From: CAWBBA01 sp963729795 | GTDB lineage: Bacteria > Desulfobacterota > Desulfomonilia > Desulfomonilales > Desulfomonilaceae | Assembly (NCBI GenBank): GCA_963729795.1 | Contig: CAVSPC010000038.1 | Coordinates: forward strand, 1-64,000 | Reading direction: 5' to 3' | DNA length: 64,000 nt | Shown: one piece after another, positions 36,391 to 45,171 of the stretch | How the letters are laid out: the number at the start of each line of letters is the position of its first letter | Numbering within the stretch: the first letter of the stretch is position 1 | The notes under the pieces: model-generated | Database searches by the model: none | Told to the model about the DNA's origin: nothing | The model's input: only the letters and a program-made list of their open reading frames with translations | Program-made: the position numbers and the translations under genes

Positions 36391-37452
36391 ATGAACAAGA
36401 AGAAGATTGTCACCGCGGTGATCGCCTTGGCCGCCCTGATTCTCATACTGGTTTGGGTGCAAGGCGGCTTCCACTCAAAGGTGCCCGGAGGTAGAACGAT
36501 ACTACCTCCGAAAAAGGCGCTACCGCTGAAGACTGTGAAGGCTTCAATCAGTCGGACGGAAGGCGAAGTCACAGTCTCGGGCACGGTGGTTGCGCGCGAG
36601 AGCGCTCGCGTTGCCGCCCGTGTTCAAGGCTACGTGGTCGAGCTGAATGTGGATGCAGGCGATCATGTGAAGAAAGGCCAGGTCCTCCTTCGTCTCGACT
36701 CCAAGGAAATGGTCGAGCGGGAAGCTCAGGCTAAAGCCGCTCTGGAAAGCGCAACTGCCGACTTGGTGAAAGCTCGGAACGATTTTGAGCGCTACAAAGT
36801 GCTCTTCGAGAAACAATCTATAGCAAAGAAAGATTATGACGACGTTTTGGCGAAATATGATGTGGCCCAGGCCGCTGAAGCAAGGGCCAAAGCGGCCCTG
36901 GATGAAGCGAAGACGCTCCTTTCATACACCGTTGTGACCGCGCCCTTTGACGGCATTGTGGGGGAGAAAGATGTTAACCTCGGTGACTTGGCTACCCCAG
37001 GACATCAACTCTTGACGATATACACCCCCAGCTCAGTGGAACTAGTGGCCTCAGTCGGAGAGCAATACGCTCCTTATCTCAAAGCCGGCACTTCGGTGAC
37101 GCTTGAAGTGCCATCCATTTCACTGAAAGAGACTTCATCCATACGGGAAGTGGTGCCGCAGCGGGAAGAGAAAACTCGGACGATTACAGTCAAGGCTCCC
37201 CTTACGGAAACGCCGGGTTTGGCTCCCGGCCTCTACGGCAGACTCACGTTCAACACTCGCCCGTCAAAAGCTATTGTGATTCCATCTGAGGCTGTCAAGA
37301 TAGTCGGTCAATTGGAGACTGTGAGAGTCGTGGAAAACGGAACTGTAAAGATACGTCATGTTAGGTCCGGCCGCAAGCTGGCCGACGGCAAGGTAGAAAT
37401 TCTTTCCGGACTAAACCCGGGAGAAGAGGTGGTCGTCGGCTCAGATGCCTGA
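36391..37452 (+). CDS. RND-type efflux periplasmic adaptor (membrane fusion protein), no adjacent pump
   Basis: N-terminal membrane anchor (residues 5-24). The lipoyl-like half-motifs are ARVQGYVVELNVDAGDHVKKGQVLLRLDS and TVVTAPFDGIVGEKDVNLGDLA, with an alpha hairpin in between (EAQAKAALESATADLVKARNDFERY). A beta-barrel domain and a C-terminal membrane-proximal domain follow (GLYGRLTF, NPGEEVVVG). Length 353 aa is normal. No pump or outer-membrane factor follows; the next genes are unrelated and on the other strand. Substrate unknown. Confidence 0.9.
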   Translation: MNKKKIVTAVIALAALILILVWVQGGFHSKVPGGRTILPPKKALPLKTVKASISRTEGEVTVSGTVVARESARVAARVQGYVVELNVDAGDHVKKGQVLLRLDSKEMVEREAQAKAALESATADLVKARNDFERYKVLFEKQSIAKKDYDDVLAKYDVAQAAEARAKAALDEAKTLLSYTVVTAPFDGIVGEKDVNLGDLATPGHQLLTIYTPSSVELVASVGEQYAPYLKAGTSVTLEVPSISLKETSSIREVVPQREEKTRTITVKAPLTETPGLAPGLYGRLTFNTRPSKAIVIPSEAVKIVGQLETVRVVENGTVKIRHVRSGRKLADGKVEILSGLNPGEEVVVGSDA

Positions 37453-37583
37453 CTATACGATGCAGACTACGTGCATTCGGCCGACTATGTGCCGCGAACC
37501 TCATGAAGGTTGAAGCTGAAAATAAAAAATAATTTCAGATCCCTGATGAACTCACGAACTATAGGATTCGTACGGCCCTCACC

Positions 37584-37766
37584 TCAGGTTGCACAGCCCC
37601 CAGAGAAAAATTCTTCGGCAAAAATTTTCTCCCGTTCCTCGATTACCGCGTCCTCTATCTCAGCCAACATTCCCGGCTGATAGTTTATGCACTTTGATTC
37701 ATCCAGTTCCTCGCCAAAGCATATACGAGTTCCCGAGAATTCTATCTGCTCTTCCTCAGCGGCCAT
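37584..37766 (-). CDS. small acidic hypothetical protein, 60 aa
   Basis: Begins MAAEEEQIEFSGTRICFGEE with a good GGAGAT site 8 bases upstream. Three Cys (residues about 16, 26 and 58). Acidic, soluble. It is downstream of the 101-aa gene on the same strand. Family unknown. Confidence 0.55.
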   Translation of the reverse strand: MAAEEEQIEFSGTRICFGEELDESKCINYQPGMLAEIEDAVIEEREKIFAEEFFSGGCAT

Positions 37767-37937
37767 TGTCCGATCTCCTTTCCTTAATCAGCTGATCGCT
37801 TCATACATACTGATGCATGAAAGGTTAGGTAGATGCGCAAAATTTGGTTCCTCTCTGCAATATTTTTGATGCGGATGTCCAGGAACACCGCTTTCCCTAT
37901 TCTCAATTCCTCCAATTCGCGTGGCAGCGCAGAAAGG

Positions 37938-38243
37938 CTATTCTTCAGCCCCTTTGTAGACGAACACGAATTCTTCGTTGTTAATGTCCACAGAAATGTC
38001 GGCCCCGCGTGATTCCGCATATATCAGCCAAGTCGATTTATCGGTGCCGCAGCAGACTACATCAGGCGAGAATTTCCCATTCTTCTTGTCGAACCATGCG
38101 AGCAACATGGGGTCTGAAGACAGCTCCCGGGCCTTGTGATCAGCTAGAGCCTTGGCACTCATAAAGTCCAAGAGCTTGTCATGTACTCGCACCACCACCG
38201 GATGGCTGAGCATGTGTTCAGTTACGTACCGGCAATCCATCAT
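37938..38243 (-). CDS. hypothetical protein, 101 aa (resembles AF1514-type small proteins)
   Basis: GAGGAGG precedes an ATG ATG start. Conserved-looking core SSDPMLLAWFDKKNGKFSPDVVCCG followed by STWLIYAESRGADISVDIN and a final EFVFVYKG. From memory this pattern resembles the AF1514 family of small proteins found in Archaeoglobus and deltaproteobacteria; I cannot verify it. The paired Cys (VVCCG) might bind metal. No signal peptide. Function unknown. Confidence 0.6.
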   Translation of the reverse strand: MMDCRYVTEHMLSHPVVVRVHDKLLDFMSAKALADHKARELSSDPMLLAWFDKKNGKFSPDVVCCGTDKSTWLIYAESRGADISVDINNEEFVFVYKGAEE

Positions 38244-38367
38244 GGAGACCTCCTCGTGTGTACCGGTGGGCCTTGGTCTTGTTGCATTGAACAGAAAACC
38301 AGGCGGGTCGGTTCACAGGTCTTCCCTTTCCTTAATCACGGAATCGGTGATTTCCAAGTTCGAGTGA

Positions 38368-39468
38368 TTATCGGGCCCGCGTTTTGGCTTCCGGGACCGG
38401 AATGCTTTCTCCGGTCAATTTGCGGACCTCGGCCAGGAAGGCAGGCAACAACTCCTCTTCTTCATAAGTACCCATACTTTCGCCTTTTTTGAAGATTATG
38501 CCGCGGCCTCGCCCGCCCGCGATACCGATATCCGCTTCTCGTGCTTCTCCGGGCCCATTCACCACACAGCCCATGACTGCGACTTTCAATGGGCTCTTGA
38601 TCCTGGATAGCGCCTTCTCGACTTTTCGCGTGAGCCCTATGAGGTCTATTTCAGTCCGGGAGCACGTTGGGCAGGAAATCACCTCAACTCCCCTTCGGCG
38701 GATTCCAAGCGCCCCCAGTATCAAGTATGCGACGCGGATTTCCTCGACAGGCGGAGCCGTCAGGGAGACCCTAATTGTGTCCCCAATTCCGTTTTCCAGC
38801 AGAATTCCTATGCCCACGGCCGACTTTACTGCTCCCGGGAGCAGAGTCCCGGCCTCGGTAATGCCCACGTGAAGCGGGTAGTTCACACGTTCGGACAAAA
38901 TTCGGTACGCGTCAACGGTTCGGCTGACATCGGATGCTTTAAGAGAAATCTTGATAAGATGAAAGTTCTCTCTCTCAAGGATCGCTACGTGTTCCAAAGC
39001 GCTCTCAACCATGGCTTCAGCCGTAGCACCTGAATGCTTCCTCAGTAGTTCCTTGTGCAGCGAGCCCGCGTTGACCCCGATGCGAATGGGAACGGCGCGT
39101 TCGGCTGCAGCTTTGGTGATCTCACGGACTTTGTAGCGGTCTCCAATATTACCGGGGTTGAGACGGAGGCCGTCAACCCCTTGTTGCAGCGCCTCCAGGG
39201 CAAGCCGATAATCGAAATGAATATCCGCTACCAGGGGTATGCTTATCTTTTTCTTCACTTGCCCTAGCGCAACCGCCGCAGCCATGTCGGGCACGCCAAG
39301 ACGTATCACTTCGCATCCCTCGTCCTCCAGGCGCCGAATCTGGCGAACCGTGGCTCTTGTGTCCCTCGTATCGGTGTTGGTCATGGATTGCACGGCAATG
39401 GGGGCTCCGTCGCCTATGGGAACGTTGCCTACGAGGACTCTTCGAGTATTTCGTCGATGAATTTTCAT
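38368..39468 (-). CDS. ispG: 4-hydroxy-3-methylbut-2-en-1-yl diphosphate synthase (GcpE)
   Basis: Radical-like 4Fe-4S enzyme of the MEP isoprenoid pathway. Motifs: APIAVQSMTNTDTRD, EVIRLGVPD, ADIHFDYRLA, GLRLNPGNIG, RIGVNAGSL and GITEAGTLLPGAVKSAVGIG. The cluster ligands follow as VISCPTCSRTEIDL (two Cys) and AVMGCVVNGPGEAREADIG (third Cys and the final Glu). 366 aa is right for the short bacterial form. An ATG at 39468 (MKIHRRNTR) is preferred to the TTG at 39501. Confidence 0.98.
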   Translation of the reverse strand: MKIHRRNTRRVLVGNVPIGDGAPIAVQSMTNTDTRDTRATVRQIRRLEDEGCEVIRLGVPDMAAAVALGQVKKKISIPLVADIHFDYRLALEALQQGVDGLRLNPGNIGDRYKVREITKAAAERAVPIRIGVNAGSLHKELLRKHSGATAEAMVESALEHVAILERENFHLIKISLKASDVSRTVDAYRILSERVNYPLHVGITEAGTLLPGAVKSAVGIGILLENGIGDTIRVSLTAPPVEEIRVAYLILGALGIRRRGVEVISCPTCSRTEIDLIGLTRKVEKALSRIKSPLKVAVMGCVVNGPGEAREADIGIAGGRGRGIIFKKGESMGTYEEEELLPAFLAEVRKLTGESIPVPEAKTRAR

Positions 39469-39867
39469 TGTCTTAGTAGCGGTAGCTATAGCGATCTTCA
39501 AGAGTGATTAGAGCTGTCATAAAATACTTGATGGGGCGGCCACGCTCTGACGCGGTGCGGCCCATCCATCAGCGATGGTTGGAAGCCCGTAGGCGCTAAA
39601 ATAACGCCGCAGCACACGGATTTTCCCCCCTTTCTTAAAGGGAGGTGAGGGGGGATTTTGGGTTAACTTATTGAAAAGCCCCCTAAATCTACCTTTACAA
39701 AAGGGGGACTTTGATAGACTTTCGGTCATCTAAAGGGCTTACTACCGGGGTGACCCGTCCCAATTTATCCCCGTGGGTAAGCGCACCCGCCACACCACTG
39801 TTAAGTCGGCCCAGGGTCTCACGGTGTTCCATACGAGGTAATTCGTATACACTTTGAAGAAATGCAC
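39469..39867. other. gene-free stretch with a G/C-run repeat
   Basis: About 400 bases between rfbB and ispG, both on the minus strand. It contains the inverted CCCCCTTT/AAAGGGGG repeat described separately and an upstream spacer for ispG. An ORF at 39517-39729 is a translation of the repeat and is rejected. Confidence 0.5.
39620..39725. repeat. intergenic palindromic repeat (CCCCCTTTNTTAAAGGGAGG ... CCTTTACAAAAGGGGGAC)
   Basis: Two half-elements in inverted arrangement: CCCCCTTTCTTAAAGGGAGG near 39625-39645 and ACCTTTACAAAAGGGGGAC near 39692-39711, separated by GGGGGGATTTTGGGTTAACTT-like sequence and GCCCCCTAAATC. This kind of CCCCTTT-rich element is common between genes in several bacterial phyla and folds into long hairpins. 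Only this copy was noticed here. Confidence 0.65.
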
Positions 39868-40878
39868 TCAGCGATTACCATACCATTTCTCATAATAAGT
39901 GAGGTACTCACCTGTTTTGATCCGTTGCCACCAGGCTTGGTGCTCTAGGTACCATTGCAAGGTTTGGTTCATACCATCAGCAAAATCAATGGTAGGCTCC
40001 CAGCCCAGATTTCGGCGCAATTTAGAGGCATCCATCGCGTATCTCCGGTCGTGCCCCGGTCTGTCAGTGACAAAGCGTATCAAGGATTCGGGCTTATCCA
40101 GTCTTGCAAGAATGAGTCTGACAATATCCAGGTTGGGAAATTCCGAATTTCCACCAATGTTGTAGACCTCACCTCCAGACCCTTTGCGCAGGACAGCATC
40201 AATTGCGCAACAATGGTCTTTAACGTGTATCCAATCACGCACGTTCATCCCGTCCCCGTACACCGGCAATTCTTTATTTTGCAGAGCATTGGTGATCATG
40301 AGAGGTATCAGCTTTTCGGGAAACTGAAACGGACCGTAATTGTTTGAGCAGCGTGTTATCACTGCATCCAGGCCGTAAGTTTTGTGATAGGAACGAACCA
40401 GCAAATCAGCGGCCGCTTTCGATGCAGCATAAGGGCTGTTCGGAACCAGTTGGCAGGTCTCGGTAAAAGCGCCGTCAGAATCGAGGGAGCCGTAAACCTC
40501 ATCTGTAGAAATTTGAACGAAGCGGCTGACGCCATACTCGCGACATGCATCCAAGAGCACCTGCGTCCCGCAGACGTTTGTGACGACGAAAGCCGAGCAA
40601 TCCATTATGGAGCGGTCCACATGGGATTCGGCAGCGAAATTGATTATCGCGTCGGGCCTTTCACAGACCAGGGACGAAACCACTTTCTTATCTGTGATGC
40701 TCCCTCGGACAAAGCGGTGGCGCTCGCCATAGGGCGCAGCATCTTGAAGGTTTTCCAGGTTTCCCGCATACGTGAGGAGATCCAGGTTGCATATGCTTAC
40801 ATCCGAATAGGATTTCAGCATGTGCATGATGAAATTAGAGCCGATAAAACCGCATCCCCCGGTTACGAGTAGCCGCAT
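39868..40878 (-). CDS. rfbB: dTDP-glucose 4,6-dehydratase
   Basis: Converts dTDP-glucose to dTDP-4-keto-6-deoxyglucose. Extended SDR. VTGGCGFIGSNF (NAD loop), FAAESHVDRSI, QISTDEVYGSL with catalytic Thr-Asp-Glu, SPYAASKAAAD with YxxxK, RCSNNYGPFQFPEKLIPLMI, and RDWIHVKDHC. 336 aa is normal. The ATG at 40878 (MRLLVTGG) follows the rfbC stop by 8 bases. Third gene of rfbA-rfbC-rfbB for dTDP-deoxysugar (O-antigen or capsule) synthesis. No rfbD is present in the window. Confidence 0.97.
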   Translation of the reverse strand: MRLLVTGGCGFIGSNFIMHMLKSYSDVSICNLDLLTYAGNLENLQDAAPYGERHRFVRGSITDKKVVSSLVCERPDAIINFAAESHVDRSIMDCSAFVVTNVCGTQVLLDACREYGVSRFVQISTDEVYGSLDSDGAFTETCQLVPNSPYAASKAAADLLVRSYHKTYGLDAVITRCSNNYGPFQFPEKLIPLMITNALQNKELPVYGDGMNVRDWIHVKDHCCAIDAVLRKGSGGEVYNIGGNSEFPNLDIVRLILARLDKPESLIRFVTDRPGHDRRYAMDASKLRRNLGWEPTIDFADGMNQTLQWYLEHQAWWQRIKTGEYLTYYEKWYGNR

Positions 40879-40886
40879 GAATGACC

Positions 40887-41378
40887 TCAACCGTCCTTTC
40901 TGGACCAATCGTACGGAATGCCGCCCTCATGCGGGTCTGTCCGGTACTCGTCGGGTTCCTCACGATTATAAGGTTGAGACGGAATGTTGATCACGTATGC
41001 CTCGTGCTCACCGATACATTTCCAGCCATGGTATACTCCCGCCGGAATGACAATCAAGCAGGGCCTGTGATCGCCTGAATAAAATTCATTCAATAGGCCG
41101 CGGGTTGGAGAACCGTCACGGTCATCATACAAGACCGCCTTCACCATGCCGCGGACGCACGTAAAGCGATCATCCTGGAACCTATGGTAGTGCCATGCCT
41201 TGACAACGCCGGGATATACGGTGCTGAGATACACCTGACCGAAACCGCTGAAAAAAGGATCGTCGCACCTCATGATCTCCATAAGGCGGCCGCGTTCATC
41301 CGGTATCACTTTCAGGGGCTGTACGACGACGCCCTGTATAAGTTCGGAATCAGGTAGTTTGAATCTTTGCCGCTCCAT
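40887..41378 (-). CDS. rfbC: dTDP-4-dehydrorhamnose 3,5-epimerase-like protein
   Basis: Cupin-fold epimerase family, 163 aa. KVIPDERGRLMEIMRCDDPFF and VYPGVVKAWHYHRFQDDRFTCVRGMVKAVLYDDRD, then PAGVYHGWKCIGE. The usual catalytic His is replaced in context (KAWHYHRFQDD compared with HxxQ-type motifs), so it may be a sugar 3-epimerase or ketoisomerase paralogue. Start ATG at 41378, 8 bases after the rfbA stop. Confidence 0.85.
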   Translation of the reverse strand: MERQRFKLPDSELIQGVVVQPLKVIPDERGRLMEIMRCDDPFFSGFGQVYLSTVYPGVVKAWHYHRFQDDRFTCVRGMVKAVLYDDRDGSPTRGLLNEFYSGDHRPCLIVIPAGVYHGWKCIGEHEAYVINIPSQPYNREEPDEYRTDPHEGGIPYDWSRKDG

Positions 41379-41386
41379 TGTTCGAT

Positions 41387-42115
41387 TCAAGCCTTGTTGG
41401 CCCCGCCCTGAGCAACCCAATTTGAGGCCTTGAGAAGAGAATCGAACGTGCCCGCGTCTGTCCACCAACCGTCCAATAATGACCAGGTTATGGTTCCCTG
41501 GTTGATGTACATATTGTTTACGTCGGTAATTTCCAATTCTCCTCGTTCGGATGGTGATAGAGTTCTAATAAACTCAAAAACCTGAGAATCGTACATGTAG
41601 ATCCCGGTGACTGCATATTGCGAAGACGGATTGGCAGGTTTCTCTTCGATTTTCAATACCCGATCGCCATCTAGTACGGGCACACCGAATCTTCGTGGGT
41701 CTTCGACCTCTTTGAGCAAGATCTTCGCTCCCCGCGGTTGGCGCTTGTAGTCATCAACAGCAGAAATTATGTTCCTTTCTATCAAGTTGTCACCCAACAC
41801 CACGCAGATCCTTCCGCGGGCCGCGTGGTTTTCGGCCAGAGAAAGGGCATCGGCTATTCCACCTTCACCCTCCTGATAGGCGTAGTTAATCTGTTCGACG
41901 CCAAGCTCTTTTCCATTGCCCAGGAGGCGCAGGAAGTCACCGGGATTGTTGCCGCCGGTAACCACCAGGATATCCTTGATCCCAGCCTTCACAAGGCATT
42001 CTATGGGATAAGTAATCATCGGCCTGTTGTAAACTGGCAGAAGGTGCTTGTTGGTAATTTTCGTCAAGGGGTACAGCCTTGTTCCAAGCCCTCCAGCTAA
42101 TACGACGCCTTTCAT
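41387..42115 (-). CDS. rfbA: glucose-1-phosphate thymidylyltransferase
   Basis: Makes dTDP-glucose from dTTP and glucose-1-phosphate. GVVLAGGLGTRLYPLTKITNKHLLPVYNRPM is the nucleotide-binding signature, then VVTGGNNPGDF, YAYQEGEGGIADAL, VVLGDNLIE and VEDPRRFGVPV. Length 242 aa makes it the short form. The ATG at 42115 has GGAG 7 bases before. First gene of the rfbACB unit; its promoter lies between 42116 and the divergent prs start. Confidence 0.95.
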   Translation of the reverse strand: MKGVVLAGGLGTRLYPLTKITNKHLLPVYNRPMITYPIECLVKAGIKDILVVTGGNNPGDFLRLLGNGKELGVEQINYAYQEGEGGIADALSLAENHAARGRICVVLGDNLIERNIISAVDDYKRQPRGAKILLKEVEDPRRFGVPVLDGDRVLKIEEKPANPSSQYAVTGIYMYDSQVFEFIRTLSPSERGELEITDVNNMYINQGTITWSLLDGWWTDAGTFDSLLKASNWVAQGGANKA

Positions 42116-42308
42116 ACGATTCTCCAGTTGAAGCACAATTAGCGGATGATCCTACCATTGAGACATGCGTTAGTCAAATCTCGGTTCTTCGGAAGCTGGT
42201 GTGCGAGGGACGAGTAAAATTGTCGGGATTTCCGTTGACATCGGATAGGAGCAACGATAATATATGAAATTTCACAGAACACCCGTCACTCCGACAGAGG
42301 AAAACTCA

Positions 42309-43253
42309 ATGAGGGTAGGACTAAAAATCTTCACCGGGAATTCAAACCCTAATTTGGCGACGGCAATCACCAGATACATGGGAATACCGCTCGGGGCCGC
42401 CGTTGTCAGTTCTTTCAGCGACGGGGAAATACAGGTGGAATTCAGGGAGAATGTGAGAGGAATGGACGTATTCGTCATTCAGTCCACCTGCCAGCCTGTC
42501 AACGACAATATCATGGAACTTCTCGTGATGATTGATGCTCTCAAAAGGGCCTCTGCCAGCCGGGTCACCGCTGTAATGCCATACTACGGCTATGCCCGGC
42601 AGGATCGGAAGGTTGCGAGCCGTGCGCCGATAACCGCCAAGCTCATCGCGGACATTATCACAGCCGCTGGTGCAGACCGGGTACTTACCCTGGATCTTCA
42701 TGCCGGCCAAATTCAAGGTTTCTTCGATATTCCGGTGGATCACCTTTACGCGAGCCCGATAATGGCCGAAGCCATCAAAGCCGACCTCCCCATCGCTGAA
42801 TGTACAATTGTTTCTCCAGACGCAGGAGGCGTCGAGAGGGCCCGAGCCTTTGCTAAACGTCTCGGAGCCAGTTTGGCCATAATCGACAAGCGCCGTTCGA
42901 AACCTAATGAATCCGAGGTGATGCACGTGATAGGCGACGTCACCGGAAGAGACGCGATCGTCTTGGACGACATGGTCGATACTGCCGGCACTCTCGTCAA
43001 AGCCGCCACCGCCCTCGAACAAGCTGGGGCCCGCAACATTTACGCGTGCTCCACTCATCCGGTTCTATCCGGCCAAGCGGTCGATCGGATCGCAGAATCA
43101 GGTATCAAGAAGCTCTACGTGACTGACACCATTCCCAGTGAAGAAAAATCTCTGAAGTGCTCCAAGCTGCATGTGGAATCCGTGGCGCCCCTCCTTGGAG
43201 AGGCTATAAGCAGAATTCACAGAGAGGTCTCAGTTTCCGAGTTGTTTGTCTGA
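42309..43253 (+). CDS. prs: ribose-phosphate pyrophosphokinase (PRPP synthetase)
   Basis: Makes PRPP from ribose-5-phosphate and ATP. KIFTGNSNPNLATAI, FSDGEIQVEFRENVRGMDVFVIQSTC, MPYYGYARQDRK (flexible loop), DLHAGQIQGFFDIPVDHL, VSPDAGGVERARAFAKRL, and the PRPP-binding DAIVLDDMVDTAGTL. 314 aa is typical. The ATG at 42309 (MRVGLKIF) with AGAGGA before it is preferred over the ATG at 42264. rplY follows 70 bases later, the common prs-ctc pair. Confidence 0.97.
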   Translation: MRVGLKIFTGNSNPNLATAITRYMGIPLGAAVVSSFSDGEIQVEFRENVRGMDVFVIQSTCQPVNDNIMELLVMIDALKRASASRVTAVMPYYGYARQDRKVASRAPITAKLIADIITAAGADRVLTLDLHAGQIQGFFDIPVDHLYASPIMAEAIKADLPIAECTIVSPDAGGVERARAFAKRLGASLAIIDKRRSKPNESEVMHVIGDVTGRDAIVLDDMVDTAGTLVKAATALEQAGARNIYACSTHPVLSGQAVDRIAESGIKKLYVTDTIPSEEKSLKCSKLHVESVAPLLGEAISRIHREVSVSELFV

Positions 43254-43323
43254 ACATTTCTAATAGGAGACCATCAACCGGGCCAAAACCCGGAGGCCGC
43301 TGGCTCTCCTTCCGGAGGCAAAT

Positions 43324-43953
43324 ATGAATAAAGTAGTTCTGTCAGTTGATCAACGAACCCAGAAGGGAAAGGGACCCGCCCGCCGGCTGCGGGCTGTCGG
43401 CAAAGCTCCTGCTGTATTTTACGGGAAAAAAAGCGAGCCTATCAAGATCGCAATCAATGTTCACGAATTCAGGAAAGCTATCGAGCAAGCGGGCAGCAAT
43501 CCTCTGTTCGATCTCGAGATCCGTGAGGATAGCGGAATTACCACCAGGAGGGCTCTGCTCAAGGAACGGCAAATCAACCCGCTGGATGGGAGCCTCATCC
43601 ATCTGGACTTCCTCGAGGTCTTCATGGATGAATCCATTGAAGTGACGGTCCCGATTGAATTCGAGGGCAAGCCCGTCGGTATCGACAAGGGAGGGATATT
43701 TCAGGCGGCCACCAGAGAACTCCGGATTTCTTGCCTCCCTGACAACATTCCTAATATGATCGTGGTTGACGTTTCGGGATTAGATGTGGGGCATTCCGTG
43801 CATATTGCTGAAATTGCCCTGCCGCCGGGTGTTTCGGCGCTTCAAGACAAGACGGTAGCGCTGGCCACTGTGGCGGCCCAGAAGATGGCAGAAGAGGCTG
43901 CTCCGGGCGAAGAGGCCGAAGCCGAGGCTGCATCTGAAAAGACCGAAAGCTGA
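43324..43953 (+). CDS. rplY: 50S ribosomal protein L25 (CTC form)
   Basis: Binds 5S rRNA. The N-terminal L25 domain has KGPARRLRAVGKAPAVFYGKK and LLKERQINPLDGSLIHLDFLEV. The C-terminal TL5/CTC extension shows VTVPIEFEGKPVGIDKGGI, LRISCLPDNIPNMIVVDVSGLDVG and an acidic Ala/Glu tail (AAPGEEAEAEAASEK). 209 aa. TCCGGAGG-type ribosome site. A pth gene often follows in other genomes but not here. Confidence 0.96.
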   Translation: MNKVVLSVDQRTQKGKGPARRLRAVGKAPAVFYGKKSEPIKIAINVHEFRKAIEQAGSNPLFDLEIREDSGITTRRALLKERQINPLDGSLIHLDFLEVFMDESIEVTVPIEFEGKPVGIDKGGIFQAATRELRISCLPDNIPNMIVVDVSGLDVGHSVHIAEIALPPGVSALQDKTVALATVAAQKMAEEAAPGEEAEAEAASEKTES

Positions 43954-44008
43954 GATCCGATATCGTCGAGTAAAAAGAGACTGACGGGCACTCCCTTTGA
44001 ATATGGGA

Positions 44009-45166
44009 TCAAACGTGCCCCGAAACCTGAATGGACTCAAATCCGTGTCGGTGACGGATCTTGTCCACTGCCCGATCCCGTTGACTGCGCAAAGGCCGCC
44101 CAGGATCAAAGAGGTCCATCTGTAATACGGGGAGTCCTATCCCCGAGAGTTTGACCCCTACCTGACGCACTCTCGCGTTGCGTGTAAATGACTTCCGCAT
44201 CAACAGGTCAATGAGCTTGAGGATTTCACTGGTGAGATTTGTCGGTTCGTGGAGAGAAATGGACTGACTGTGGTCGGTGAAGTCCGCATGCCGGATTTTG
44301 AAGGTAACCGTAGAGGCGCCCTTGCCATCCGCTCGCACGCGCTCTGCAAGCTTTTCACCCAGTTCTCTGGCCACGGATCGGATGAACGTGTAATCAGAGC
44401 TGTCTTTCTCGAGAGTGCGCTCTTTAGAGTAAGATTTCTGTGAGTCCGGCCGTTCCGGCACTACCGGCCGGCAATCGTTTCCTGACGCTATCTCGATGAG
44501 TTGCTCACCCCAGCGCCCCAGCAGGCGGGACATTGATGCCCGCGGAGCACAGGCCAGGTCCGCGACAGTGAAAATCCCTGCGCGTTTCAATATTTCTTCC
44601 CCCTTTTTGCCAACGCCCGGTACAGAAGCAGCGGGCAGACCTCCGAGGACGGCCATGGCTCGGTCCGACTCCAGGTAGAGGAGGCCGTTTGGTTTTGCCA
44701 GACCGGTGGCCATCTTTGCCCAGGTCCGAGTCCCCGCCAGACCGCCGGAAACTTTTATGTCCAGTGCTGAACGTATTTCGCACAAGAGCCGATGCGCCAC
44801 TTCCCAAGGGGGAGCATTGTGAAGTCGCAACGTGCCGGTAAGGTCCACGTAACCTTCGTCCACGCTTGTTGATTCCACAATAGGCGAATATCCCCTCATG
44901 AGGTCGAACATGCGTGCGGAAAAGTCTCTATAGGCCCGGAAGTTTCCATTAAGAAACACAGCGTGCGGACACAGCTTGCGGGCCTGAACTATCGGCATGG
45001 CGGAGTGCACTCCGAAGCGGCGAGCCTCATAAGAGGCCGCGGAGACGACGCCGCGATCGCTGCCGCCGACTATTACCGCGCGGCCTTTTAGTTCGGGTCG
45101 CAAGGCCTGTTCAACAGAGGCAAAGAAGGCGTCGGCATCGACATGGAGGATTAATCTACCGCTCAC
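44009..45166 (-). CDS. dinB: DNA polymerase IV (Y-family, DinB)
   Basis: Error-prone translesion polymerase. HVDADAFFASVEQ (catalytic Asp and steric gate region), VSAASYEARRFGVHSAMP, ESTSVDEGYVDLT (Asp-Glu pair), SGGLAGTRTWAKMA, LPAASVPGVGKKGEEIL (HhH) and a little-finger domain to the end. 385 aa. The start is GTG at 45166, 5 bases after the lexA stop, so the gene is cotranscribed with and presumably repressed by LexA. No beta-clamp motif could be confirmed at the extreme C terminus. Confidence 0.95.
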   Translation of the reverse strand: MSGRLILHVDADAFFASVEQALRPELKGRAVIVGGSDRGVVSAASYEARRFGVHSAMPIVQARKLCPHAVFLNGNFRAYRDFSARMFDLMRGYSPIVESTSVDEGYVDLTGTLRLHNAPPWEVAHRLLCEIRSALDIKVSGGLAGTRTWAKMATGLAKPNGLLYLESDRAMAVLGGLPAASVPGVGKKGEEILKRAGIFTVADLACAPRASMSRLLGRWGEQLIEIASGNDCRPVVPERPDSQKSYSKERTLEKDSSDYTFIRSVARELGEKLAERVRADGKGASTVTFKIRHADFTDHSQSISLHEPTNLTSEILKLIDLLMRKSFTRNARVRQVGVKLSGIGLPVLQMDLFDPGRPLRSQRDRAVDKIRHRHGFESIQVSGHV

Positions 45167-45171
45167 ATATG

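Noticed and set aside
37784..38020. 78-codon minus-strand ORF with the helix-like ELEELRIGKAVFLDIRIKN
   Set aside because: Overlaps the better-supported 101-aa gene in another frame and has no ribosome site; might be a decayed downstream gene, but the support is too thin.
39517..39729. 70-codon minus-strand ORF
   Set aside because: Translation of an intergenic G/C-run repeat; no homologous protein is expected.
42342..43058. 238-codon minus-strand ORF
   Set aside because: Antisense shadow of prs.
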